A program made the translations under genes and the position numbers. Shown here piece by piece: positions 45,442-54,428 of a DNA stretch of 64,000 nucleotides (positions are counted from its first letter, which is position 1; every line of letters starts with the position of its first letter). The notes beneath the pieces were generated by a model that did no database searches, was not told where the DNA came from, and saw nothing but the letters and a program-made list of their open reading frames with translations. This DNA is from Rhodospirillales bacterium URHD0017 (lineage in GTDB: Bacteria; Pseudomonadota; Alphaproteobacteria; Reyranellales; Reyranellaceae): assembly GCA_900110395.1 (NCBI GenBank), contig FODP01000030.1, positions 1 through 64,000 on the forward strand, written 5' to 3'.

Positions 45442-46332
45442 ATGGCAATCATTGCCCAATATGATACCGACCCGGTGCTAATCAATATCAAGAACAGGCA
45501 TCACGCTTGGCACACTTTCCCGGGCGGCGCGCATGGATTTCCATCGCGCGCGCACAATATCGGTAGCGTTGGTTCAGGCAGGGAGTTTTTCCAGTTCCAT
45601 CGCGACCTTATGAACGAGTTCTTTGCCTGGAATAACGTGCATCAAGCCGCAACACCGGGCCAGTTGGCCGCTTGGCATTCGGTGCCTCCCGAAATGAAGA
45701 TCCCGGTAACTGGCTGGCCGGTGCCTTGGCCGGGGTTGGATCTTGCTGCAGCCGAGCAGCGCATCAATACCAACTCTCCTGCGTTCATCAACGATGATGC
45801 GTTCGGGATACATGTGGAAACAACAATCCACAACTGGATCCATGGGGCGGTCGCCGCCACACCAGCATTCAACTTGCCCCCTGCCGAACAGGCTATCATC
45901 AAAGAGCTTCATTCAGTCCAAAGCACATGGTTCTACAAGATTCATGGCCTTGTCGATTACTGGTGGACGCGGTTTCTGCATCCGAAGAACGCTTTCAAGG
46001 AGATCATCGACACTAATCCAAAGCTGGTTTTTAAAGAAACCGTCGACGCACATCCGCCCCACAAACACATCATCGATGTTCCTCTAAAGCCCGTGATCGA
46101 CGTCCCCCCCAAAGGATTCAAGGAACAGGTCGAAGTCCCCGGCAAAAACTTTGGCGATGTGCCAGATCCGTTCAAGCCAGGAATTGACCCCGCGGTCGTC
46201 CAGGAACTGGTCGAGCGCGTCAAACAGCTCGAGGCGCGGGTGCCGGTAAAGATCTCGCCGTTTATTCGGCCTTTTCAGCGGCCAGTTGTCGGTGAGAATA
46301 TCGTAAAGAAGGAAAATAAACCGCGAAAGTGA
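45442..46332 (+). CDS. Tyrosinase-like copper protein with repetitive tail
   Basis: The ATG follows AAGGAGG with ideal spacing. Residues 1-180 look like a tyrosinase/type-3 copper domain: several His at 20-38, FFQFHR at 49-54 (CuA-type F-x-x-[FW]-H-R), ETTIHNWIHGAV with His130 and His134 (CuB H-x3-H), and FYKIHGLVDYWW with His168 and Asp172, fitting the second tyrosinase signature except its leading Asp-Pro. Residues about 183-250 are a degenerate repeat rich in Lys, Asp/Glu and Pro (FKEIIDTNP, FKETVDAHPP, IIDVPLK, VIDVPPK, FKEQVEVPGK), then a coiled coil (250-267). No signal peptide. Its stop overlaps the next gene's GTG start. Confidence 0.7.
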   Translation: MAIIAQYDTDPVLINIKNRHHAWHTFPGGAHGFPSRAHNIGSVGSGREFFQFHRDLMNEFFAWNNVHQAATPGQLAAWHSVPPEMKIPVTGWPVPWPGLDLAAAEQRINTNSPAFINDDAFGIHVETTIHNWIHGAVAATPAFNLPPAEQAIIKELHSVQSTWFYKIHGLVDYWWTRFLHPKNAFKEIIDTNPKLVFKETVDAHPPHKHIIDVPLKPVIDVPPKGFKEQVEVPGKNFGDVPDPFKPGIDPAVVQELVERVKQLEARVPVKISPFIRPFQRPVVGENIVKKENKPRK

Positions 46333-47027
46333 TTCTGGTCTTCGCTAGCGAACTCGATAGCCTCGCTGCCAGCGCCGTCTCGGCTTGGCCTGGCGCGCAG
46401 GCTCTGCTTGTGACACCTGCTGACCTGACAAAACGCGGATGGTCAGTCACGGTTGGGTGCCCGGAGGACGCCACTTTGGTCGCAGGTGGAGAACGAATTC
46501 CTGCTCGCGCAGTAGCAGGTGTCATTACACTCATGCCTGTGATTGTGGATCAGGAGCTTTTTGACGTCGAACCAGAGGCACGCCCCTATGTAGCCTCCGA
46601 AGCAACCGCGTTCTTAACCTATCTTTTGACCTCTCTGCCATGTCATGTCGTCAATCGCCCGACAGCGCAATCGCTTGCGGGACCAAATCTACGCCCGGAA
46701 GAATGGTCAAGAGCCGCCTCTCTCTGCGGGCTGCCGTGCAAGTCAATTCGGCGCGATTCGAAACCCGGTAAGTCCCAAACTCCAACTACACTCGCTTCGT
46801 TATCGGTTGTAGCGATTGGCGGCAGAATAGTTGAAAACGCTGGGTTTCCTCATGCCGAAGCCCTTCGTCGATTGTCGAGCTTAACAAAAGTGACCTATTT
46901 GAAGGCGACATTTCTCGAATCAAAACGTGGGCTTCTGTTCGCCTCCGCCGATGTACGGCCCGACTTATCGGATGCTGCCGTACGTGCTGCCCTGCGCGAG
47001 CATTTTAGAGGTGACGTCTCGTTATGA
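46329..47027 (+). CDS. Partner protein resembling the front of an ATP-grasp enzyme
   Basis: A GTG start at 46329 overlaps the tyrosinase-like stop (GTGA), and its own stop overlaps the next ATG (ATGA), so the three genes are translationally coupled. The 232-residue protein has an alpha/beta N-terminus (MILVFASELDSLAASAVSAW) and a block EATAFLTYLLTSLPCHVVNR-PTAQ that parallels INRPSAMCSNN in the downstream ATP-grasp protein. No ATP-grasp catalytic motifs follow. It looks like a pre-ATP-grasp domain without the catalytic half, perhaps a recognition or scaffold subunit. No named family was recognised. Confidence 0.6.
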   Translation: MILVFASELDSLAASAVSAWPGAQALLVTPADLTKRGWSVTVGCPEDATLVAGGERIPARAVAGVITLMPVIVDQELFDVEPEARPYVASEATAFLTYLLTSLPCHVVNRPTAQSLAGPNLRPEEWSRAASLCGLPCKSIRRDSKPGKSQTPTTLASLSVVAIGGRIVENAGFPHAEALRRLSSLTKVTYLKATFLESKRGLLFASADVRPDLSDAAVRAALREHFRGDVSL

Positions 47028-47947
47028 TCGTGTTGTGGGGGCCAGTAGGGGACGGACCTTTGTCATCCGTTTATGAATGCCTGCGACAGACCGAGATTGC
47101 GACGACGCTGATAGAGCAGAGCAAAGTTGGTGAGTATCGCTTCAGATCAAATGCCTGCGGTGAAAAATTCAATGGCCGTGTAACCTGGCAGAAGGCAGCT
47201 ATTCAACTGTCTGACGCAACGGCGATTTACCTTCGGCAATATGACTTCACCAAGTTTCCAAATTTTCGAAGACTTGGCCCTTCCAGCCAAAAATGGCAAG
47301 CCGCAGCCAAATTTGAAGACGGGATGCTTCTTTGGTCGGAGCTTTCAGATGCCGTCGTAATCAATCGGCCATCTGCCATGTGTTCCAACAACTCGAAACC
47401 ATATCAATTAAAACTAATACGCACAGCGGGATTTCATGTTCCAGCCACCCTGGTGACGACCGACCCGGACGAGGTGATGGCCTTCGTCAATGTTTGCGGT
47501 CAGGTCATCTACAAGTCAGTTAGCAGCCGAAGAAGCATAATCGCCCGCCTCAGTAACGAAGATTTAGCCCGCATTGACAGTGTTGCTTCTTGTCCAACTC
47601 AATTCCAGCAGTACATCCCTGGGCGCGATTTCAGAGTACATGTGCTTGGAGAACGTACTTTTGTACATGAAATCAAATCGGACGCCGTCGACTACCGGTA
47701 CTCGCCAGACAGTTTGAAAATTCCAGCCGTCTTGCCGCCGGAAGTAGACAACCTGTGCGTGGCACTAACCCAAACACTTGGTCTTGTTTTTTCAGGGATA
47801 GATCTTCGGTTGACCCCGGACGGTGAATGGTACTGTTTTGAAGTCAACCCATCCCCCGGTTACACCTATTTCGAGCAGGGCTCGGGTGAAATCACGCGGG
47901 CCCTGGCTGGTTTTTTGGCGGTCGACGAACGCTCAATGCGAATTTAG
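47024..47947 (+). CDS. RimK-like ATP-grasp ligase
   Basis: A 307-residue protein. Motifs seen: VVINRPSAM-SNNSKPYQLKL (about 111-130, pre-grasp to grasp transition), QVIYKS with Lys164 (ATP-binding Lys), QFQQYIPGRDFRVHVLG (193-209), SGIDLRLTPDGEWYCFEVNP (257-276) with the metal ligands Asp260 and Glu273/Asn275, and SPGY. These are hallmarks of RimK/MvdD-type ATP-grasp ligases, which form amide or ester bonds by activating carboxylates. The gene ends the coupled trio and is the likely catalytic modifier of a substrate encoded nearby. Confidence 0.8.
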   Translation: MIVLWGPVGDGPLSSVYECLRQTEIATTLIEQSKVGEYRFRSNACGEKFNGRVTWQKAAIQLSDATAIYLRQYDFTKFPNFRRLGPSSQKWQAAAKFEDGMLLWSELSDAVVINRPSAMCSNNSKPYQLKLIRTAGFHVPATLVTTDPDEVMAFVNVCGQVIYKSVSSRRSIIARLSNEDLARIDSVASCPTQFQQYIPGRDFRVHVLGERTFVHEIKSDAVDYRYSPDSLKIPAVLPPEVDNLCVALTQTLGLVFSGIDLRLTPDGEWYCFEVNPSPGYTYFEQGSGEITRALAGFLAVDERSMRI

Positions 47948-48149
47948 TGGTCTTTGAGTGCTAGCGGGACAGCATCGAAGCTTCGAACTCGCGTCCATAT
48001 CCATACTGTTCGGCAAGGCGACCGATTGATGAAGTCATTGATCTCAGAGAGGCGGTGACCTGTGAAAGCGCGCGCCTATCTGCAAGCCTATCGAATCAGG
48101 AAGCGACTCGGCTGCTCACGGGTTGATGCCATCCCGCCACGATCGCGTG

Positions 48150-48517
48150 GCTGAAGCGCCGGACTACATGATCCGGGATCGCGACCGATGCTACTGCCGT
48201 GCCGTCACGAAGCGTCTTGCAGCCATGGGTATACGCGATCACCCGATCGCCCCGAGGTCACCCTGGCAGGTCGGGCATGCGGAGAGACTGATCGGCTCGA
48301 TCCGCCGGGAATGCCTCCATCACACCGTTGTCATCGGCGAGGGCCATCTGCGCCGGATCCTCTCGACCTACGCCGCCTATTACAACGAACTGCGAACGCA
48401 TCTGTCCTTGAGCAAGGATTCGCCGGGCCGTCGCCGGTCCAACGGTTTGGTCAGCTCGTTGCTCGGCCGATCCTCGGCGGCTGCATCATCATTATTGTCG
48501 GATCTAGTTTCTGGTAG
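48150..48517 (+). pseudogene. Integrase-core transposase C-terminal relic
   Basis: The frame reads PDYMIRDRDRCYCRAVTKRL, MGIRDHPIAPRSPWQVGHAE, RLIGSIRRECLHHTVVIGEG and STYAAYYNELRTHLSLSKDS, then shifts to PVQRFGQLVARPILGG and stops. It is the C-terminal half of the same transposase family found broken at 50352 and 52710. The N-terminal half is absent. Confidence 0.75.
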
Positions 48518-48664
48518 GCACAAAGATCATGATGCCTATCGGACGGGTTAGCCAGGCAAGCGGACCGGAGCCAACATACGGTCTGATACCAGCCGTCGCG
48601 ATCAACCAGCCGAATGATGCAAACAAGGTGCAGCAAACGCTTAGGTCCCTCTTAGGACAGCGCG

Positions 48665-50110
48665 CTAGGGCGTGCGCCCCCGTGTGTCGACTTCCGACGC
48701 GCCTCCCGATCCAACGCCGATGGGAACTGCGTGCACCCGAAGCCGGGTCTGCATCACCACCACTTGATACGGATTCCACGTTGATACGAGCCAGTGGATG
48801 GTCGCTTCCCGCATGCTTGGAAGTGTGCTCGGCTCAGGTGTCGTGAATCGCTCAATGACGAACGGGGCGTAGAAGGTGCCATTCTGTGACTCTTTTGACT
48901 CTTTCCAATCATCTGTACGACCCAAGCAAGCGCCGTCGCCATGACGGAACAGCAGCTTGCACCAGGAGCCATCCCGCTCCGCGTCAAGGATGATCTTCGG
49001 GCCCGACCATGGGCCCCACGGAGTCGCCGCGATCCGTGCGACGATCTTTGCGGAAGATGGAGGCCCGCAATTGTACAGGAGTAGCCAAACGTCTAGCGCG
49101 TGGTTCCAGGTCACCGAGTGTTCGCCCACGCATTGATCCGCGTCAGATGCCGAGAGTAGCTCTGGATGACCTGGTGGCTTCCACTGTCCCCCCTGACCTC
49201 TCTGCCACACCTCGTAGGAAGTCCAAGAAGGTTTTCCATCGGGTCGAAGTCCCACGAAAAAGGCCCAGGCGGATGGGTCCCCCATCTGGCCCGGAGGAGC
49301 ATACGCGAGGTACGGCCCGCTGGCCCTGTAGGTAGGCACGCCGAACACGAATATTCCGAGCCGACGGTCGCCGCTGATATTTGTCTCCAGCGACCGCACC
49401 GCATTCGCTGCCGTTGTGTAGACGAATCCCCTGGGCATCGGGACCGCGTCCACGAACGTGACGCCCCTGTCGCTCGAGCGCGCCAACACACCTCGACCCA
49501 CGCTGTTCAGCGTCTCAGATTCGGGGCAAGATTTTTCTTCTTTGCAATGATCCGTCCAAAAGAAGGCGTACAGCGAGCCGTCACTGCTGACGCCTCCGGA
49601 TGGGACATTGAACAGTCCATGCTTGATCGGAAGTGATGCCGGATTGGTTCTTCCCGCGGTCGTTATTGTTGGGAACACCAGCCGGCTGGAGTCCGCTCGC
49701 TCAGTATTAAGTCGTAGATCGGTGCACCTCTCGACAGTGGGAGGCATTCTGGAAGTGATCCATCCTACCGCGTCGTCAGGTGGTCCGATCTCATTGCGGA
49801 GGGGATTCTCACCAGTAGACCGAGTATCGCCAAAGAAGAGGGCAAGTTGGCCATTGTGCTCTACGGGATAGCCAAGGTCCGTTCCCGTGAGTCCGGATTG
49901 CTGCGTTTGGGCAGAGTTCGGCGCGCCGGTACTCCAATCTCGTTCGCCAGTAAGCTGGCACACTTTTTTGCTTTGCCCGGCGGACAGTGTTCTGATTGTC
50001 AGGTCCTGGGAGTGAGCGGCCTGCGGACACGTGCAGAAAACGGCGACAAGTGAGACAAAGCCCACTCCAGCCAGTCGACCGAATGGCAATGGAAGGTGGA
50101 AGGACAACAT
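48665..50110 (-). CDS. Exported DUF4185-type protein
   Basis: The start at 50110 (MLSFHLPLPFGRLAGVGFVS) has GAGGAGG close upstream. The 481-residue protein begins with a signal peptide, then a domain with GTDLGYPVEHNGQLALFFGD near the front, typical of DUF4185, and repeated strand segments with Trp and Gly (GTFYAPFVIERF, TIHWLVSTWNPYQVVVMQTR) that fit a beta-propeller-like glycosidase fold. It is likely periplasmic or secreted and may bind or cleave glycans. The C-terminal 20 residues are low-complexity. It lies alone among IS relics. Confidence 0.75.
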   Translation of the reverse strand: MLSFHLPLPFGRLAGVGFVSLVAVFCTCPQAAHSQDLTIRTLSAGQSKKVCQLTGERDWSTGAPNSAQTQQSGLTGTDLGYPVEHNGQLALFFGDTRSTGENPLRNEIGPPDDAVGWITSRMPPTVERCTDLRLNTERADSSRLVFPTITTAGRTNPASLPIKHGLFNVPSGGVSSDGSLYAFFWTDHCKEEKSCPESETLNSVGRGVLARSSDRGVTFVDAVPMPRGFVYTTAANAVRSLETNISGDRRLGIFVFGVPTYRASGPYLAYAPPGQMGDPSAWAFFVGLRPDGKPSWTSYEVWQRGQGGQWKPPGHPELLSASDADQCVGEHSVTWNHALDVWLLLYNCGPPSSAKIVARIAATPWGPWSGPKIILDAERDGSWCKLLFRHGDGACLGRTDDWKESKESQNGTFYAPFVIERFTTPEPSTLPSMREATIHWLVSTWNPYQVVVMQTRLRVHAVPIGVGSGGASEVDTRGRTP

Positions 50111-50351
50111 TCGCCTCCTCATCAGGGTAATCATCCAGTCGGCCAAGTGGTTGCCTCGACGTGAGGTTTGTCTGACCAGCCGCTCACGCGGCGGCGCGCT
50201 GATCCAGTCGCTGAAGGATCCAGGTTCCCCGGCAACAACTTATGCTCGCATCACACGGGATGATAGTCGAGATGTTCGAGGATCGTGCGCACACAACCCT
50301 CTGTCCTTACCGAAAACGCCATCCGAGCCGGCTTAGCCAGCCTACGGACAG

Positions 50352-51039
50352 CTATGTCCGACAGGATTGGTGATGAAGTCTGCCGAGAATAGGTCTTGCA
50401 GTGACCTGGCCGAACCGCTGGACTGGACGAACCAGCGGCGCATCTTTGGCCAAGGCGAGATATGGCCGAACATGGTTGTAGTAGGCAGCGTAGGCCTTGA
50501 GGCCCGGCGCAAGTGGCTCTCGCCCAAGATCACGACGTGATCCAGGCATTCCCGACGGATCGAGCCGATCAACCTCTCCGCATGGCCATTCTGCCAGGGT
50601 GAGCGCGGCGCCATTGGGTGATCCCGGATGCCCATTGCCACAAGACGGCGCCTGACAGCATGACCGTAGGCATCGCGGTCGCGAATGAGATCGGAAGGCG
50701 CCTCGTCCCATGGGAAGGCCTCGGTGATCTGCTGTGTAATCCACTCCGCCGTTGGATGATCGGTCACGCTCAGCGAGATCAGGCGTCGCCGCTCATGTCG
50801 CAGGATCACCAGACAGACAGCAGCCGAAAGTTGATCGTCGGCACGACGAGGAAGTCCATGGCACCGATTCCAGCCGCGTGATTGCGCAGGAACGTCTTCC
50901 ACGTCTGGCCGGACCCTCCGAGCCGGCGCTTGGCCATATACTTGGCGACGGTCGACTGAGCGACCTCGATCCCGAGCTTCGGCAGCTCACCGTGAATGCG
51001 TGGTGCGCCCCATAGCGGCGCTTTCCGCACTGCTATCTG
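50352..51039 (-). pseudogene. Integrase-core transposase relic, middle and C-terminal part
   Basis: Minus-strand frames give LWGAPRIHGELPKLGIEVAQ, STVAKYMAKRR, RNHAAGIGAMDFLVVPTI, then LVILRHERRRLISLSVTDHP, ITEAFPWDEAPSDLIRDRD, RSPWQNGHAERLIGSIRREC and AYAAYYNHVRPYLALAKDAP. At least three frame changes occur and the N-terminal HTH region is absent. Same family as the 48.15 and 52.71 kb relics. Confidence 0.8.
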
Positions 51040-51466
51040 TTAGCAAACCAGCCGGAAGTCAGCAGCTGCTATAATGTTGGGTAGAGCCTCACATGCTCAA
51101 GAAAATTGGGCCGAACGGTGCGGTCCCGGTGGTGACAGTCTCGAGCGCCTCTCATTGGTCGAGGGCTGCTTCAGCGAAAGCAGCCCAATAAGATTAGACC
51201 AGATCCCATCCCGACATGATAGCGAATGCCCATTGGTGCATTGGGCGCCGAAAGGATTTCACCTGTCGCCACGCTGCAAGATTCTATCCAAGCCATGCTG
51301 CCGCGTGAAAGAGGCCGCGACGGTGATGGCTGTTGGTGCTGACCATTCATTGGCGGTCGGGGCCATGGCTGGGTCACCCTTTCCAGCTGCTGCGGCGACA
51401 ATGGTGGTCACGACAGAGTGTGTCGATTTGTGATATAGAACCTCATCCGGAACCGCTGGTTGTAAC
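51040..51466. other. Intergenic stretch between IS elements
   Basis: About 430 bases with no supported gene. Flanked by the transposase relic and the left inverted repeat of the second IS copy. Confidence 0.5.
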
Positions 51467-52709
51467 CCCGCATGGTCAAAAAACAGAAACGACCGAGAAA
51501 CCAGTCTGTTAGGCGGCGTCGGATAGCAGTTCCTTAGGTTGCTCAGTACAATTTTGCGGACGGCCCATAGTGCCGTCGCCGAGTCAGTGTAGGGCAGGGG
51601 GGCGGTTATGGATTGGGCGCGCATCCTGGCCTACGTGACGGGGACGGTGGACCAGGAGCTGCTAGCGCGGAACGAATATCTGGCCGCCGAGAATCGCATC
51701 ATCAAGGCGCAGTTGAAAGGTCGTCTGAAGCTCTCGGACGCTGAGCGAGGCGTGCTCGGCGAGATCGGTCATCGGCTGGGCCGCCAGGTTCTTGCCGACG
51801 TCGCGACCATCGCCCGGCCGGATACCATTCTCGGCTGGTATCGCAAGCTTGTCGCCCGCAAGTTCGATGGCTCGAAGGCGCGTCGAGGCCCGGGCAGGCC
51901 GAGGATCAAGCGAGAGGTCGAGCAGCTGATCATTCGTATGGCCAGCGAGAACCGGGACTGGGGCTATGACCGGATTGCGGGGGCGCTGGCCAATCTGGGA
52001 CACGAGATTTCTGATCAAACGGTCGGCAATGTCTTGCGGCGGCACGGTCTGCCACCAGCGTCAGAACGCAAGCGCACAACCTCGTGGACGGACTTCATTC
52101 GGACTCACATGGAACTATTGGCGGGGACCGACTTTTTCACTGCCGAAGTGCTGACGCTGCGTGGGCTGGTGACCTACTACGTGCTGTTCTTCATTCATCT
52201 CGAGAGCCGCCGGGTATACATCGCTGGGCTCACCGTCCATCCCAATGAGCCGTGGATGAAGCAAATCGCTCGGAACGTGACCATGGACGATTGGGGTGCG
52301 CTGCGAGATTGCCGCTATCTCCTGCACGACCGCGACACCAAGTTCACGCGGTCGTTGCGGGACATCATTGGATCAGGTCGGGTTGAACCGCTCGCGCTGC
52401 CTGCGCGCAGCCCGAACCTGAATGCCTACGCGGAGCGCTGGGTCAGGTCGGTCAAGGAGGAGTGCTTGTCCAAAGTGATCCTGTTCGGCGAGCGCTCGTT
52501 GCGGCGGGCATTGAGCAATTATGTCGACCATTTCCATGCCGAGCGGAATCATCAGGGGAAGGGCAACGTCCTGCTGTTTCCTCAGGTAGCCGATCGGCAG
52601 CGCGAAGGACCTGTCCGGTGCCGCGAGCGATTGGGCGGGCTCCTACGCTATTACCATCGAGAGGCGGCCTGATGTCCCGGCGGTCGGTTCAGTTTCTTGA
52701 CCAGACGGG
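51467..52709 (+). mobile_element. Insertion sequence, copy 2 (single-ORF DDE element)
   Basis: Left end cccgcatggtcaaaaaacag at 51467; right end, read as reverse complement, cccgtctggtcaagaaactg to 52709; the match continues through about 30 bases (..AACCGACCG). The 1243-bp element is related to copy 1 but clearly diverged, so it is not a recent duplicate. Its right end sits inside the transposase relic at 52710. Confidence 0.8.
51608..52672 (+). CDS. IS transposase, integrase-core DDE (second copy)
   Basis: A 354-residue protein beginning MDWARILAYVTGTVDQELLA and closely similar to the 41908 copy over its whole length. It shows TILGWYRKLVARKFDGSKAR, ENRDWGYDRIAGALANLGHE, GTDFFTAEV, LLHDRDTKF and VKEECLSKVI, so all three DDE residues are kept. 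Differences are scattered (for example VYIAGLTVHPNEPWMKQIAR versus VAIAGITVHPNEVWMKQMAR). The frame is intact. Confidence 0.85.
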   Translation: MDWARILAYVTGTVDQELLARNEYLAAENRIIKAQLKGRLKLSDAERGVLGEIGHRLGRQVLADVATIARPDTILGWYRKLVARKFDGSKARRGPGRPRIKREVEQLIIRMASENRDWGYDRIAGALANLGHEISDQTVGNVLRRHGLPPASERKRTTSWTDFIRTHMELLAGTDFFTAEVLTLRGLVTYYVLFFIHLESRRVYIAGLTVHPNEPWMKQIARNVTMDDWGALRDCRYLLHDRDTKFTRSLRDIIGSGRVEPLALPARSPNLNAYAERWVRSVKEECLSKVILFGERSLRRALSNYVDHFHAERNHQGKGNVLLFPQVADRQREGPVRCRERLGGLLRYYHREAA

Positions 52710-53156
52710 TCGACGTCGGCGGACCATGTACTTGGCCACAGTCGACTGGGCGACGTCGAAGCCCAGCTTGAGCAGCTCACCGTGGATGCGTGGGGCTCCC
52801 CACAGCAGGTTCGCCTGGCTCATAACGCGAATGAGAGCGCGCAACTCGGCAGAGATCTTTGGTCTGCCAACACGACTGCGCGATCGCCAGCGCCAATAGG
52901 CCCGGAAGCCAACACGGTGCCAGCGAATGACTGTCTCCGGCCTGATGATGGCAACCGCGCCGACGGTCGAAGGGAACCAGCGATAGAACCAGACAAACAG
53001 AAGGCGATCGATGTTTGTCAGAGCCGCTCGCTTAGGCATCCGCCGGCGCAGCACGTTGACCTGCTGCCGCAAGACCAGATTCTCAGCCTCAAGCTGGGCT
53101 CTCGACTTAAAGAGCGAAGCCAGGAAGGCAAGCATCAGCCTAAACAGGTCGGTCAT
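52710..53156 (-). pseudogene. Integrase-core transposase relic, N-terminal part
   Basis: From ATG 53156 the frame reads MTDLFRLMLAFLASLFKSRA, LRQQVNVLRRRMPKRAAL, VWFYRWFPSTVGAVAIIRPE, TVIRWHRVGFRAYWRW, RVGRPKISAELRALI and LWGAPRIHGELLKLGFDVAQ, ending near STVAKYM where it meets the right end of the IS copy 2. It contains the N-terminal HTH but no DDE core. Because it shares about 30 residues with the 51.0 kb relic, the two are from different original copies. Confidence 0.8.
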
Positions 53157-53436
53157 CAGGCTGTGATCTTGCGTGGCGTGTTCGCCGCGTCGACGCCGAA
53201 TCCCATTTTCGGTACACACAACGGGCGGGGAGAGCTTCCGCTATCATGCGAACGGGCGTGAGACCACCCGTTGAGGCGCCGATAGCGATTATGGAGAAGT
53301 CTTCCATTTTGACTGAACGCGCGTGCCCTTGGGTGCTCCCAGCCGATTTGCAACGGTTTGCAACGGTAGACCTCGAGGGCGGTTCCGTGGCGACGCCGGC
53401 ACCTGTCACCCCGGAGGACATGGCTGGTGAGGAACA

Positions 53437-53571
53437 TCACGCACGACGTGCCGTGCGGGCTGTCCTCTCGCGCCAGGCCGGGCCGTGAATCTGCCATTGC
53501 ACCGCGCCGCCGCAGCCAGGGCAGCGATAGCGCCCGTTCGGGCCTAGTTCTGCTTCCGCGCCGGCGGCGGC
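53437..53571 (-). pseudogene. Zinc-ribbon mini-ORF, copy C
   Basis: The frame reads LGPNGRYRCPGCGG, AVQWQIHGPAWRER and stops. The CPGC pair looks like half of a zinc ribbon. No start codon is available in frame (a TAA precedes it), and it overlaps the end of the 53544 gene in another frame, so it may be the shifted end of that gene or a free relic. Confidence 0.4.
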
Positions 53572-53780
53572 TTAGGCAGCATCTGCAGCCGCAGCATCGT
53601 CAGGCGCTCGATCATCTGCTCGATTACACCGGCGCCGAAGTCGATTTTGACGGCGATCGGCTCGGAGAGGCCGTTGACGGGCAGCGGCGGCAAGGTCATG
53701 CGCACGCTGCGCCGATCGGCGCTCAGCGTCCACATCCACACCTGTTCATGCTCGATCGGCATCATGTCCTCGTGTTTCAC
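53544..53780 (-). CDS. Small hypothetical protein
   Basis: A 78-residue frame from a GTG at 53780 (VKHEDMMPIEHEQVWMWTL), with AGGGA eight bases upstream; ATGs at 53768/53765 are alternatives. It continues SADRRSVRMTLPPLPVNGLS, EPIAVKIDFGAGVIEQMIER and LTMLRLQML. The pattern of two strands and a long amphipathic helix recurs in small rhizobial proteins of unknown function. No known domain. Confidence 0.55.
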   Translation of the reverse strand: MKHEDMMPIEHEQVWMWTLSADRRSVRMTLPPLPVNGLSEPIAVKIDFGAGVIEQMIERLTMLRLQMLPKPPPARKQN

Positions 53781-54100
53781 CGAGCTAGTCCCTGCCGCGC
53801 TCGGTCTTGGGTGCGACCTGGTCGAGGAAGCAATTTGTCGTCGGGTCCGGCCTTCCATCGGACGTCCCCGCCGCAATCGACGCCTCGGGTCGACGGCCCC
53901 ACACCGCCGCCAAATCCTAACGTTCTGTCATGGGAACCCCTCTTAAGGGACCGCTAGATCTGTTTCGGCTTACGCGACCGGGTCCGGCGCTCCGCGACCA
54001 GTAACTGGGCCGCCCTGAATCGATCCCGCCGACTCGCTCTGTCTTTCAGACCCTGCCGGCTCAGCGACCGACTTGCTATGAGGCCGACGCCGAACAGGGC

Positions 54101-54184
54101 TCATTGGTGCTGAAGTACGGGCATCGGTAGGTCGAATACCTCCGCTCCGCAGATTGAGCACTTGTACGCCCTGCGCTGGTGCAT
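54101..54184 (-). other. Possible zinc-knuckle micro-ORF
   Basis: Twenty-seven codons: MHQRRAYKCSICGAEVFDLP, MPVLQHQ. The CSIC pair plus a terminal HQ-type histidine looks like a small C2H2-type element. It may be the shortened remnant of a longer protein; translation is uncertain. Confidence 0.3.
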
Positions 54185-54258
54185 CAGCACCTGATTTGGG
54201 AATGGTTATGGCGCTTCCCAAGGGATGTGGCCGGTTTGCCGCAGGGACTGAGGCCTGA

Positions 54259-54414
54259 TGCATCTGGGAGATCGACCACGAGCTCGACAAGGCGCCATGG
54301 TCCGGCAGCGCCCAGCACTATCGCTGCCCTGGCTGCGGTGGTCGCGTTGAGTGGCACATACATGGGCCTGCTTGGCGGCCCGGTGGGCTGTCATCGACGG
54401 CTACCGCTGGGTAG
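54259..54414 (+). pseudogene. Zinc-ribbon mini-ORF, copy B
   Basis: The frame reads IWEIDHELDKAPWSGSAQHY, then RCPGCGGRVEWHIHGPAWRP, and stops at 54414. It has the best-preserved form of the motif also seen at 9803 and 53437. No ATG or GTG in frame after the preceding TGA (54256), so its start is lost or is outside the usual codons. Confidence 0.45.
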
Positions 54415-54428
54415 GCTTAGATCGCGGA

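Noticed and set aside
45159..45491. Minus-strand frame upstream of the tyrosinase-like gene
   Set aside because: It overlaps the strong ribosome-binding site and start of that gene and has no recognisable features.
48504..48846. Short frames between the transposase relic and the DUF4185 gene
   Set aside because: They lack a ribosome-binding site and family similarity, and they overlap the supported features.
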